The position numbers and the translations under genes were made by a program. Source: Lepidodermella squamata (lineage: Eukaryota > Gastrotricha). From it: DNA of 64,000 nucleotides. Of this stretch, positions 47,856-56,058 are shown piece by piece. The stretch covers positions 1,922,001 to 1,986,000 of the forward strand of contig JBLDXI010000031.1 in NCBI GenBank assembly GCA_047495785.1, given 5' to 3'. How positions within the stretch are numbered: the first letter of the stretch is position 1; every line of letters starts with the position of its first letter. The notes beneath the pieces were generated by a model. The model had not been told where the DNA came from. It searched no databases and was given only the letters and a program-made list of their open reading frames with translations.

Positions 47856-48603
47856 ATGAAGAAGAGCCTTTCGTCCATCCGTCAATCAATCAATCAATCC
47901 TACCAGTCTGTCTTTTACGCTGTTCAAAAATTCGGCAATAAATATATTGCGTTGTTACACGTGCGTTTATTACCACCACCAAACTGACGAGTCGTGACTT
48001 ATTGCCAGGGTTCCGAGTTCCGAGAATATGATGAGATTTTTCAGACCTGGCATAGATTTTTCTAAGATTAAGGTCAAGCAAATGCTTGGATGTTCGAAGG
48101 GTGAGGTGGCGATCGCAGTTTTTCCATCTAATTTTGAATATTCAAATTGAAAACATTTTACGAATAACAAATTGAATTTGCATGCTGTTACCGTTGCTAA
48201 TAGCCACTAAGGTTGTTTATTTTGGTGAAAAATTTCTTTAAGGTAAGCCTATGAAATTTGTGGTGAAGCGTATGGTGAAGCAGATATCGTAAGTATTTCG
48301 TAGTGAAGATTTCAACTTTCGTTTGGGCGAAATTCTATAAAACATGCATGTCGTAAGAAGTTGAGACTGATGCCATGCCAATTTTGCGATTTTTCTCCAA
48401 CTACCAAGTAACTGGCAGAACTTGCAGCGGCCATTCAGTAATTTGTTGGACATTTCTCTGTATCGTAGGTTTTACATATCAATATCTGTTGATCTGTTAT
48501 TGTGCAACTGACTCTGCTGTGACTCTGCTGGTAGTGGTTGTTGCGGCTGTTATTCTTATAACTTGTGGTGTAACAACCTAAGCAGAAGAAGAAGACCGAG
48601 TAG
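47856..48603. other. Spacer between mL66 and OTUB1
   Basis: Contains the mL66 polyadenylation signal (47937-47942) and a CAATCAATCAATC run (47883-47899), then AT-rich sequence leading to the OTUB1 promoter. No further gene. Confidence 0.5.
47937..47942 (+). promoter_or_regulatory. Polyadenylation signal of mL66
   Basis: AATAAA 82 nt after the stop codon of the mL66 gene. Confidence 0.5.
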
Positions 48604-50533
48604 ATGGAAGAGCCGTCAAGCACGACGACTACGACTGCGTGCGAGTCGCAGGTGGCTGCCGGCTGTGCTGCAGCGGCTGACGACGAGCAGATCCGGCGGC
48701 AGGAGAACGAGATCGAGAGTGAGGTGGCGAGTGCGCAGCCGCTCGTCGGTGCCCTCGAGCCGTGGGCGGCGCTCGAGGCCGAGTACGCGGACAACGCGGC
48801 CGGGTCGTTCCTCGCGCACATCGTCGAGCTCGGCCGCAGCAAGTACGCGCAGTTGCGCCGCGTCCGCCGCGACGGCAACTGCTTCTACCGCGCGTTCCTC
48901 TTCGCGTACCTCGAACACCTGCTGACGACGGCGCCGCACCAGGCGCGCGCCCGCCTCATCGAAGCCGCGCGGGCCCGCTTCGCCGCCCTCGCCCGCGACA
49001 TTGTCGACGTTGCCGGCTACCAGCCCTACATCATACAGGTATGTATGTAAACCTAGCTGCGAACTACCAACTACGTGCGATAAAACTGATCGCATCTTTC
49101 GATGGTTTAAACCTGTTAACACGCACAAGTGTAGTTATTTAATATCGCTATGTAATTATTAGCACAGGGTAACATGAAGTGAAGCTGATTCATATTTGCT
49201 CGACATTTCCCTCAGGTTTCGACCTGAAAAATCAAATGCCAATGCGTATGCCGATGAGCGTCCGAAATTGTCCAACTAATCGTTTAACTTCATTTAAAGA
49301 ACATTCGCTCCTCAAAATCGGGTAAAGTTCGTAAAATCACTGAAATGTTCGAAATGTGAAATCGGGAACCTTACACACCTTTTTTTCAAATTGAAAATTT
49401 AAGAATGTTCCAAGTCACAACAGGCCTTTCATAATGTAGAAAATGGGAAAATTGAACTCCCGTAATAGCCGTTTCCGAAATACAGCGTGTTCCATAAGTA
49501 ACGCAAGCAAAGAAAATACACAGAAAAGGGTTAAGAAACTCTAAAATGAGAGACCAATTCACATCTTACTGCCGGAAAATATTATTTAGAAAAATTTACG
49601 GCAATGGTAATCAAGTATGCCAGTTGTTAAAAGGATTAAAAAAGTCCGGAGACATTTTGTCCAACGGGGTAAAATACCAAAAAATACCGAACCAGTTACA
49701 TCGGGATTTGCCGAGTTTTCTCCGGTAAATTTTTCATTTCTTCGGTTCAATCAAAAATAAAGATAAATAAAATCGCAGATAAAAGTCGGACTTTTCTCTC
49801 GGTAGGGTTATTTCCTACAAAATTTCCTACAAAAAGTTGCCAAATTAAAAAATGGTTGCGCAACTTTTGGGACACGCTGTAATTATCATGGCAGAATAAT
49901 ATAAGCTGTGGTCGAAATGAAACGGCTGGATCATGCGAATGGCTAGATTGAATTGTGGGCTACATATTAGATGACGGAGAAAACAGGCCTCTTAGGCTTG
50001 ATTGTCTCTTCATGCAATCGGAAGTCGTATTCTCGAAATGTAACATGAAATGGATGTTGTTGTCGTAGGACATGCACGAGCCGTTCGACGAGCTGCTGGC
50101 GTCGCTGGCGGAGGCGGAGGCGAGCGCGGCGAGCGTGGAGACGACGATCGCGGCGGCGCTGAACGAGCTCAACTACTCGAACTACTACGTGGCGTTCTTG
50201 CGCGTCATCGTGTCGTACCAGCTGCAGCGCGACGAGGCGTTCTTCGCCAACTTCCTCGACCTGGACGCGCACGCGTCGGTGCGCGACTTCTGCACGCGCG
50301 AGGTGGAGCCGATGGCGAAGGAGGCCGACAACCTGCACCTCATCGCGCTCGCCCGCGCCCTCGACGTGGCGTTCCGCGTCGAGAGCGTCGACCCGCGCTC
50401 CCAGTGGCAGACCGACTTTGCGCCATCAGACGACTCGTCAGACCCGCAACAGCAACAGCAGCCACGGCCTGTTGTGCTGACGCTGTTGTTCAAGCCCGGC
50501 CATTATGATATCATATATCCCATCAAAAAATGA
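48604..50533 (+). CDS. OTUB1: Otubain (OTUB1-type ubiquitin thioesterase), 2 exons
   Basis: Exons 48604-49038 and 50069-50533 join in phase 0 to 299 codons (human OTUB1 271). OTU-family cysteine protease that cleaves Lys48-linked ubiquitin and also blocks E2 enzymes without catalysis. The catalytic Asp90 and Cys93 lie in DGNCFYRAFLF; His290 is in FKPGHYDIIYP at the C-terminus. YVAFLRVIVSYQLQ, DFCTREVEPMAKEADNLHLIALA and the preceding ALEAEY segment are otubain-specific. The N-terminus is a Ser/Thr/Ala-rich low-complexity tail, and a Gln run precedes the last beta strands. The intron (1,030 bp) contains a Tc1/mariner-type MITE. OTUB2 lacks the long N-terminal arm, which favours OTUB1. Confidence 0.95.
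49483..49879. mobile_element. Tc1/mariner-type MITE in the OTUB1 intron
   Basis: CAGCGTGTTCC (from 49483) and GGGACACGCTG (ending 49879) are inverted termini with one mismatch, flanked on both sides by TA (49481-49482, 49880-49881), the target duplication of Tc1/mariner elements. At 397 bp it cannot encode a transposase. A 60-codon open frame (49546-49728) lies inside but shows no clear domain, so this is a non-autonomous or deleted copy. Confidence 0.7.
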
Positions 50534-51176
50534 TAATACACTAATATTATGTAATTAATTAATAAAAAAAGTATCCACTGTCTGTCTTCTAACACCCTGA
50601 TGCGTACACATCCCATGTACTACTACTACTATGACGGTTTTTGTAACGTTGAAGCGAATCGCACGCATTTTCATTTCTCGTCTGATTTATGCGACACCCT
50701 TTTAACATCATCCATCTTCTTGCATCTGACTCATGAGCCATCGCGCAAATTTAGCCAAAATTGTTGTTCTGTTGCTCATGTTGTGCGAACCGACTGACTG
50801 ACTGACTGACTAACGGAGTCTCAATTCTCAAAGGGGGAGCGGCAATAGCTGTTGCAGTCTTACGCGCAAGTACACATTCGTCAATGTCTTTCGTCGAATC
50901 GATTTGACCATGTTACTATTATCAGATGCCGTTGTTTCAGCTGATAGTTTTCAATAAAACACGACGTTATCGGGGTTTCTCAACACTTTCATTGTTGCTT
51001 ATTTGCGAAACAGGCGATCGAAAAAACACAAGACATTTAGAATTTTTTCAAACCGCAATCTGTTATTTCGAGCGTGACATTCAATCATCTGATCCAACAA
51101 TTTGAAGCCAGAGTCTTTGACATAGTAAGAAAATTAATTTGGCGTACATTTGCAAAACGGCAGTCAACAGCAAGGC
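50534..51176. other. OTUB1 3' flank and lead-in to the tRNA array
   Basis: Holds the OTUB1 polyadenylation signal (50561-50566) and GACTGACTGACTGAC (50793-50807). No gene seen before the first tRNA. Confidence 0.5.
50561..50566 (+). promoter_or_regulatory. Polyadenylation signal of OTUB1
   Basis: AATAAA 28 nt past the OTUB1 stop codon, followed by an A run. Confidence 0.55.
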
Positions 51177-51249
51177 GGGGTTGTGGCGCAATGGACAACG
51201 CGTCTGACTACGGATCAGAAGATTCCAGGTTCGACTCCTGGCAGCCTCG
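51177..51249 (+). tRNA. tRNA-Arg (ACG), copy 1
   Basis: Cloverleaf folds with loop CTACGGA (anticodon ACG) and T-arm CCAGG-TTCGACT-CCTGG. The acceptor uses two wobble pairs (GGGGTTG with CAGCCTC). A T-run follows. It decodes CGU and, after deamination to inosine, CGC, which is frequent in the exons of this window. Confidence 0.95.
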
Positions 51250-51318
51250 ACATTTTTCTATCGAAACAAAGACCTTGTGTGCAAATGCGAATGCGTAGCA
51301 GCTTGTTATACCGTCTAA

Positions 51319-51391
51319 GCCCGGTTAGCTCAGTCGGTAGAGCATGGGACTCTTAATCCCAGGGTCGTGGGTTCGAGCCCCACATCGGGCG
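51319..51391 (+). tRNA. tRNA-Lys (CTT), copy 1
   Basis: Near-identical to the conserved animal tRNA-Lys-CTT: loop ACTCTTAAT, acceptor GCCCGGT/ATCGGGC, discriminator G. Confidence 0.97.
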
Positions 51392-51453
51392 GCGCGTACA
51401 TTTTTGGCCAATTCGCATTGTTATTCAGCTTCAAGATTCAGCAAAAAAGCTTG

Positions 51454-51525
51454 CTCCTTGGCAGGGAATCGAACCCTGGTCTCCCGCGTGACAGGCGGGG
51501 ATACTAACCACTATACTACCAAGGA
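51454..51525 (-). tRNA. tRNA-Asp (GTC), copy 1
   Basis: Reading the minus strand: acceptor TCCTTGG with CCAAGGA fully paired, loop CTGTCAC (anticodon GTC), T-loop TTCGATT, discriminator G as usual for tRNA-Asp. This copy has an intact stem, unlike the one at 53924. Confidence 0.96.
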
Positions 51526-51614
51526 TTGCTATGGAGGACGTCGAGTTAGCAGGTCCTATCATGCTATTGGAAGCTTTTGTTGATCATCTGCAGACAACAA
51601 AATCATTGCGCAGT

Positions 51615-51685
51615 TGCATCGGCCGGGAATCGAACCCGGGCCTCCCGCGTGGCAGGCGAGAATTCTACCACTGAACCACCGATGC
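51615..51685 (-). tRNA. tRNA-Gly (GCC), copy 1
   Basis: 71-nt gene with the short D-loop typical of tRNA-Gly, acceptor GCATCGG/CCGATGC, anticodon GCC, discriminator A. The same 98-bp gene-plus-flank (51588-51685) recurs at 54068-54165. Confidence 0.96.
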
Positions 51686-51838
51686 GTCGCTGAATATGCA
51701 TTCCTTTCGCCGGTATAAAACGAATATGCTTATATTATACTAGCTTAATGCTATAAGCGTTATGCCTTTTCGGTATGCGCATTGTGCGAAAAATAGCCGT
51801 TAATTTTGTATTTATACTCAGGCGATGAGTTGGTGCAA

Positions 51839-51855
51839 GCTTCTGTGGCGCAATT

Positions 51856-51895
<40 letters not shown>

Positions 51896-51912
51896 GAGCC
51901 CACCCAGGAGCG
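51839..51912 (+). tRNA. tRNA-Asn (GTT), copy 1
   Basis: Loop CTGTTAA gives anticodon GTT; D-arm GCGCAATTGGTTAGCGC; T-arm GGTGG-TTCGAGC-CCACC. Acceptor GCTTCTG pairs with CAGGAGC through one wobble. Confidence 0.96.
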
Positions 51913-51991
51913 CTAGATTTTTGTCGTTCGTATATATTGTAGCCCCACCACTGCGTTGTTGTGAAGATGCTGAAAGTTTACCAGTCAACAA

Positions 51992-52064
51992 GCCGAGATA
52001 GCTCAGTTGGGAGAGCGTTAGACTGAAGATCTAAAGGTCCCTGGTTCGATCCCGGGTCTCGGCG
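51992..52064 (+). tRNA. tRNA-Phe (GAA), copy 1, with discriminator G
   Basis: Matches animal tRNA-Phe throughout (D-arm GCTCAGTTGGGAGAGC, loop CTGAAGA, anticodon GAA, acceptor GCCGAGA/TCTCGGC). The base after the acceptor stem is G, where eukaryotic cytosolic tRNA-Phe has A73. Confidence 0.95.
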
Positions 52065-52139
52065 TAACTTTTTCCGTCGTCTCTGGCCTATCCTTATTGT
52101 CGTGCTCGTGCTAGTAGCCCACGGTGGTTTCATATCACA

Positions 52140-52211
52140 GGCCCGTTGGTCTAGGGGTGTGATTCTCGCTTCGGGTGCGAGAGGTCTCGGGTTCAATTCC
52201 CGAACGGGCCC
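52140..52211 (+). tRNA. tRNA-Pro (CGG), copy 1
   Basis: Loop TTCGGGT (anticodon CGG), T-arm TCGGG-TTCAATT-CCCGA, discriminator C as in animal tRNA-Pro. It reads CCG, a common proline codon in these exons. Confidence 0.96.
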
Positions 52212-52294
52212 ACTAGTTTTTTCTTCTTGTTGGATTTCAACAAGTTATAGAAAATTCATCGCATAATCTAGGTGTTTAATCGCATATTCACATC

Positions 52295-52366
52295 TCCCTG
52301 ATGGTCTAGTGGTTAGGATTCCGCGCTTTCACCGCGGCGGCCCGGGTTCGATTCCCGGTCAGGGAA
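52295..52366 (+). tRNA. tRNA-Glu (TTC), copy 1
   Basis: Acceptor TCCCTGA/TCAGGGA, loop CTTTCAC (anticodon TTC). It differs from the tRNA-Glu-CTC gene at 59234 at only two bases, both in the anticodon loop. Confidence 0.97.
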
Positions 52367-52426
52367 AGTTTTGCTATAGCATGATCGTTTTGCAAAATTT
52401 ACAGCTGATGCACAAAAAGTCAAGCA

Positions 52427-52498
52427 AGGCTCAGGGGGGGGTCGAACCCTCGATCTTCTGCTTACTAGGCAGACGCTCTACCACTAAGCTACTGAGCC
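52427..52498 (-). tRNA. tRNA-Thr (AGT), copy 1
   Basis: Loop CTAGTAA gives anticodon AGT; acceptor GGCTCAG/CTGAGCC. An eight-C run leaves one A-C mismatch in the T-stem (GAGGG with CCCCC). It probably still folds. Confidence 0.9.
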
Positions 52499-52592
52499 GT
52501 GACTTATCGACTCACTTGGCCATTGAGCACTAAATTTAAGCTGCCGAAGCCAAAGATTCGGGCAGTCTTTCTCCAACGGCAAAAAAACCATT

Positions 52593-52665
52593 TGGAGGAT
52601 ACGGGCGTCGATCCCGTTACCTCTCGCATGCTAAGCGAGCGCTCTACCATTTGAGCTAATCCCCC
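52593..52665 (-). tRNA. tRNA-Ala (AGC), copy 1
   Basis: Animal-type tRNA-Ala: GGGGGAT acceptor, D-loop AAATGGTAGA, loop TTAGCAT (anticodon AGC), T-loop ATCGACG, discriminator A. It lacks the usual G3-U70 because position 70 pairing is shifted by one (G3 opposite T70), so the identity pair is in fact present as G3-U70. Confidence 0.94.
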
Positions 52666-52743
52666 TTGTGCATGAATGAACCTTCAGAAAAAGTCTTCAA
52701 ACCAATGTGGCAATACTAGCTGTAAGTTGTTTTAAAAAGCTGG

Positions 52744-52816
52744 CGCCCTCCGGGGGACTCGAACCCCCGACCCTGTGATTAAAAGTCACATGCTCTACCG
52801 ACTGAGCTAGGAAGGC
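52744..52816 (-). tRNA. tRNA-Lys (TTT), copy 1
   Basis: Loop CTTTTAA (anticodon TTT), strong T-stem GGGGG-TTCGAGT-CCCCC, discriminator G. It complements tRNA-Lys-CTT in the same block. Confidence 0.96.
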
Positions 52817-52906
52817 CGTTGGAAACTGTTACCCGTTCAATAACAATGAAAGCTTAGATTCCAACTGCACGTCTATGTCGCACATCCTGGCTGCAAAAGC
52901 AGTAGA

Positions 52907-52979
52907 CGACGCTGATGGGACTCGAACCCACAATCTTCGGATCCGAAGTCCGACGCGATAGCCAATTCGCCACAACGCC
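52907..52979 (-). tRNA. tRNA-Arg (TCG), copy 1
   Basis: Loop CTTCGGA (anticodon TCG); acceptor GGCGTTG/CAGCGTC with two G-U pairs; T-stem closes with a G-U pair. Confidence 0.93.
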
Positions 52980-53060
52980 CGTTCAGATTGAGAATCTGGT
53001 AGAAAAGTGTGCATATCTGACATTTTGGGAGTTGGCAACTGAAGCGATTGCAAAAGTAAA

Positions 53061-53142
53061 CGTCGCCAGTAGGATTTGAACCTACGCGCGGAGACCGCAT
53101 CTGATTTCTAGTCAGACCCCTTAACCACTCGGGCATAGCGAC
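53061..53142 (-). tRNA. tRNA-Ser (AGA), copy 1
   Basis: Class II tRNA of 82 nt with a long variable arm (GCGGTCTCCGC), loop CTAGAAA (anticodon AGA), discriminator G. It differs from the tRNA-Ser-CGA gene at 54239 at three bases, one of them the wobble anticodon base. Confidence 0.96.
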
Positions 53143-53208
53143 TTGCATACGACACATTTCGTCGTTGATCTGAAGATGGTTTCAGCCGAAAGTTTTCTCG
53201 TCGCTTCA

Positions 53209-53359
53209 GCCAGTGTGCGAAGTGGCGGGGAGACTGGGAGTACGGTACTCCCAGTTCGAGAAGTCTCGTCAAGAAAACCCGAAAAAAACCACAGGGGGGA
53301 CCCTTAGAAAATGCCTGAAAGTACCCCCAACTGGAGCGTCCTACTTCGCACACTGGCTT
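53209..53359. mobile_element. Foldback/MITE-like hairpin between tRNA-Ser and tRNA-Leu, copy 1
   Basis: AGCCAGTGTGCGAAGT (53209-53224) and its exact reverse complement (53344-53359) bound 151 bp. Pairing continues imperfectly inward. Inside are a palindrome CTGGGAGTAC-G-GTACTCCCAG (53235-53255) and a CGAGA-AG-TCTCG stem. It has no coding potential. It occupies the largest tRNA-free gap within the block. Confidence 0.6.
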
Positions 53360-53443
53360 CAGCTACTATCAATGCGTTGCAGTGTAGGTTGAAATACTAC
53401 TTCGAACGTGGACAGGAAGACTACAGCAGTCAGCTTTCGGCAC

Positions 53444-53527
53444 GTCAGGATGGCCGAGCGGTCCAAGGCGCTGCGTTCAGGTCGCAGTCAGTTTCTACTG
53501 GCGTGGGTTCGAATCCCACTTCTGACA
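53444..53527 (+). tRNA. tRNA-Leu (CAG), copy 1
   Basis: 84-nt class II tRNA: loop TTCAGGT (anticodon CAG), variable arm about 14 nt, T-arm GTGGG-TTCGAAT-CCCAC, acceptor GTCAGGA/TTCTGAC, discriminator A. It reads CUG, the dominant Leu codon in these exons. Confidence 0.96.
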
Positions 53528-53616
53528 TCATAGTTTTTTTTAATGCGCACCTACCTAGTACCTAAGTAACTCAGAAACCTATTGAAGACTGCTGGTCAAA
53601 GCTGAGGCAATATGGC

Positions 53617-53689
53617 GGTTCGGTGGTGTAGTGGTTATCACATCTGCCTAACACGCAGAAGGTCGCCGGTTCAATCCCGGCCCGAATCA
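53617..53689 (+). tRNA. tRNA-Val (AAC)
   Basis: Just outside the duplicated block and single copy here. Loop CTAACAC (anticodon AAC), D-arm GTGTAGTGGTTATCAC, T-arm GCCGG-TTCAATC-CCGGC, acceptor GGTTCGG/CCGAATC, discriminator A. Confidence 0.95.
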
Positions 53690-53773
53690 GCTGTAAGCTT
53701 TTTGCGTACGAATGCGGCCGACATCAGATCATTGAGCAGCAAGATTACTGGCTATAGGCGTAAATTACAGTTA

Positions 53774-53855
53774 GACGCGGTGGCCGAGTGGTTAAGGCGA
53801 TGGACTGCTAATCCATTGGGCTCTGCCCGCGAGGGTTCGAATCCCTTCTGCGTCG
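53774..53855 (+). tRNA. tRNA-Ser (GCT)
   Basis: Class II, 82 nt, loop CTGCTAA (anticodon GCT), variable arm GGGCTCTGCCCGC, discriminator G. It reads AGC/AGU. Confidence 0.96.
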
Positions 53856-53923
53856 ACAGAACTTTTGTTGCACTGCTGATTGCTAAGGTTTAAATATTTT
53901 TGAAACCGCATTGCAAAATAATG

Positions 53924-53995
53924 CTCTTTGGCAGGGAATCGAACCCTGGTCTCCCGCGTGACAGGCGGGGATACTAACCACTATACTACCAAGGA
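53924..53995 (-). tRNA. tRNA-Asp (GTC), acceptor-stem variant
   Basis: Same as the copy at 51454 except for one base in the 3' acceptor strand (plus-strand TCTTTGG instead of TCCTTGG). This replaces the C3-G70 pair with a C3-A70 mismatch. It may be functional but weakened, or an early pseudogene. It precedes another tRNA-Gly in the same order as in the duplicated block. Confidence 0.85.
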
Positions 53996-54094
53996 TTGGC
54001 TTACCTTGACGTCGTACCAGCTCGCTTTTTCAGCACTCGGCTCGTCTGCTAACGAACGGCTTCCGGCCTGCAGACAACAAAATCATTGCGCAGT

Positions 54095-54165
54095 TGCATC
54101 GGCCGGGAATCGAACCCGGGCCTCCCGCGTGGCAGGCGAGAATTCTACCACTGAACCACCGATGC
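54095..54165 (-). tRNA. tRNA-Gly (GCC), third gene
   Basis: Identical gene body to the copies at 51615 and 60128. It shares 27 bp of upstream-side flank (CTGCAGACAAC... from 54068), showing that this Asp-Gly pair derives from an older local duplication. Confidence 0.96.
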
Positions 54166-54238
54166 GCCGCATGTTGTCCTTGCAATCTGAAAACTCTTCG
54201 CTGCGGCTTGAGCACAAGCACAATCACAAAAAGTAAGG

Positions 54239-54320
54239 CGTCGCCAGTAGGATTCGAACCTACGCGCGGAAACCGCATCTGATTTCGAGTCAGACCCCTT
54301 AACCACTCGGGCATAGCGAC
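54239..54320 (-). tRNA. tRNA-Ser (CGA)
   Basis: Loop CTCGAAA (anticodon CGA). Otherwise it is almost the same as tRNA-Ser-AGA at 53061 (two further differences, in the T-loop and variable arm). It reads UCG, a heavily used Ser codon here. Confidence 0.96.
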
Positions 54321-54405
54321 TGTTGATGAGCGATAGCAAAAGGGAACCTATGGCGTAGAAAGTATTTTTACGCTGTGCGTATGGCTTCTTTAAAAAGATG
54401 ACATC

Positions 54406-54491
54406 TCCCGCGAGGCGGAATTGAACCACCGACCTAAGGATAGCTGCGTTGCATCTACAGTCCTCCGCTCTACCAGCTGAGCTATCGCGGG
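54406..54491 (-). tRNA. tRNA-Tyr (GTA) with 13-nt intron
   Basis: Acceptor CCCGCGA/TCGCGGG with discriminator A, D-arm GCTCAGCTGGTAGAGC, anticodon GTA. An intron of 13 nt (plus-strand 54442-54454) interrupts the loop one base 3' of the anticodon, the standard site for tRNA-Tyr introns removed by the TSEN endonuclease. Mature length 73. Confidence 0.95.
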
Positions 54492-54582
54492 ATTGATGGC
54501 GATTAAGGTGGCAATTGAGGTTTGATAGCTTACCCTTTCGTTCAACGAGCTCTTCTAGACGAGAATGAAGCCAAAAAATGAG

Positions 54583-54656
54583 TGGCCACTGGGAGGATCG
54601 AACTCACGACCTTCGCGTTATTAGCACGACGCTCTAACCAACTGAGCTAAGCGGCC
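54583..54656 (-). tRNA. tRNA-Ile (AAT)
   Basis: Loop CTAATAA (anticodon AAT), D-arm GCTCAGTTGGTTAGAGC, acceptor GGCCGCT/AGTGGCC, discriminator A. Confidence 0.94.
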
Positions 54657-54724
54657 AGTTGATTTCAGTCATCCTGAAGAAGAAATCGAGTAGGAGTGCC
54701 ACGATTTAATAATTCAAAAAAGCA

Positions 54725-54797
54725 TGACCCCGACGTGACTTGAACACGCAACCTTCTGATCTGGAGTCAGACGCTCTGCCAATTGAGCTACGGAGTC
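54725..54797 (-). tRNA. tRNA-Trp (CCA)
   Basis: Anticodon-arm TCTGA-CTCCAGA-TCAGA (anticodon CCA) and T-arm GCGTG-TTCAAGT-CACGT match animal tRNA-Trp; acceptor GACTCCG/CGGGGTC, discriminator A. Confidence 0.95.
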
Positions 54798-54870
54798 GTC
54801 GTCGTCGTCTGATTATGACGTCTCTTGATATGATTTAGAAACATTAACTAGATTCGGCCCAAAAACACTG

Positions 54871-54942
54871 GGGCCTGTCCGGGAATTGAACCCGGGACCT
54901 CTCGCACCCTAAGCGAGAATCATACCACTAGACCAACAGGCC
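54871..54942 (-). tRNA. tRNA-Pro (AGG)
   Basis: Loop TTAGGGT (anticodon AGG), T-arm CCCGG-TTCAATT-CCCGG with a terminal C-G pairing compromise, acceptor GGCCTGT/ACAGGCC, discriminator C. It differs from tRNA-Pro-CGG in several stems, so it is not a recent copy. Confidence 0.93.
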
Positions 54943-55018
54943 ATTCAGAACGCTGACGTTGCAAAAGCTGATGAAAATCGAAAATACACCAGCTAGGTAT
55001 ATAACTAAAAGCAAATGT

Positions 55019-55091
55019 AGGTCCTGCCGAGAGTCGAACTCGGGTCGCTGGATTCAAAGTCCAGAGTGCTAAACCACTACACCACAGAACC
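55019..55091 (-). tRNA. tRNA-Gln (TTG)
   Basis: Loop CTTTGAA (anticodon TTG), T-arm CCGAG-TTCGACT-CTCGG, acceptor GGTTCTG/CAGGACC, discriminator T(U). Its 5' end points towards the retrotransposon that follows. Confidence 0.95.
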
Positions 55092-55365
55092 ATGCTCGTG
55101 TTGTGAGTTGCTTTGCGTCTCTTTGACATTAGACAACTTCTTGGCGCATTTTTAGCAGCTGAGAGTAACATTTGAGTGCTGGCTTTTGATGATATCAAGC
55201 AACCCGAAACAGGCATCATAATTCATAATTTTAGAATTGTGTTTATTTATTTGAAATTTGATTATTGTTTATTTGATTTATTTATTGATTTCACTTTTCA
55301 CTTTTTCATTTTGATTTACACATCAATTTTATCGTGTTTTTCACGAGTTTTATCGCGTGCCTAAA

Positions 55366-56058
55366 ATGGTGCTCGAAAAAAAAGATCTCAGCGAAATCAA
55401 CAAAACTGTTGAGGCTGCTATCGATAAAGCCTTCGGTCCAATAATGACCAGGCTGGACCAGCTGCTTTCCCGCATCGAGTTTCTAGAATCGAAAATCGAA
55501 AAACAAGGCGAGGTTATTCGCAATCAAGAAAAAAGGCTTTATCAACTCGAGATTCGACTCAACGAAGCTGATGAACACCGCTATCGCAATACGGTCATCC
55601 TGCACAACGTCGAGCCGGTGGCTGGAGAAACGGCTACTGTTTTGGCCCAGCAGATCGAGGCTAAGTTTCCCGACCTGGCTGGTACCGAATACGATTGTTA
55701 CCGTTTTTCGAAAAAGTCGCCGAAACTGGTCAAGGTTGTTGTCAGGGGCCAACAAGCGGAGCAGGTGGTTCGGAAAGTGCTGGCCGGTGGGTCGGCCAAA
55801 AAGTTTCAGACGGCCTTCAGGCGTAAGGTTAACAGGGCTCTCACGGCTAAAATCCAGGCTCTTGAGGCTCTTCGTCGTGACAACGGCGAAGGTAAGCTGA
55901 GTTTCAGAATTCGGCAAAATGGGTACCGGCTCGACACCGATGATCACGGCTCGTTTATGTACGACGGCAAAAATGACCGATTTTCCTCGCTCGAGAGCAT
56001 ACAAGCTTCCGACAACATCACAACATCTCATCGCACACAACAGCCGCCACCGGCGTAG
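55366..56058 (+). CDS. Retrotransposon ORF1 protein
   Basis: 230 codons from ATG 55366 to TAG 56056-56058. Residues about 15-70 form a coiled coil (LDQLLSRIEFLESKIEKQGE, then EKRLYQLEIRLNEADEHRYR). An RRM-like core follows (NTVILHNVEPVAGETATVL, YDCYRFSKK, LVKVVVRG), then a basic C-terminal part (RRKVNRALTAKIQALEALRR) and a Gln/Pro end. This layout is that of L1-type ORF1 nucleic-acid chaperones, which coat the element RNA. No zinc knuckle is seen. Two codons upstream there is no other ATG in frame. Confidence 0.85.
   Translation: MVLEKKDLSEINKTVEAAIDKAFGPIMTRLDQLLSRIEFLESKIEKQGEVIRNQEKRLYQLEIRLNEADEHRYRNTVILHNVEPVAGETATVLAQQIEAKFPDLAGTEYDCYRFSKKSPKLVKVVVRGQQAEQVVRKVLAGGSAKKFQTAFRRKVNRALTAKIQALEALRRDNGEGKLSFRIRQNGYRLDTDDHGSFMYDGKNDRFSSLESIQASDNITTSHRTQQPPPA

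Larger units (their letters stand above)
51169..53585 (+). repeat. tRNA block, copy 1 of a 2,417-bp direct duplication
   Basis: Fourteen tRNA genes and their spacers, repeated in the same orientation at 59682-62098. I found only two differences by eye, both between the Gly and Asn genes: T51701 to C60214, and C51771 to G60284. Identity starts at AGCAAGGCGGGG and ends at CCTATTGA, with unrelated sequence on either side. Confidence 0.95.

Noticed and set aside
52873-54429. Small frames repeatedly encoding GSNPTGD, PEWLRGL or GNRTLVSRV-type peptides
   Set aside because: These are translations of tRNA gene sequence (T-arm and acceptor stems), not proteins.
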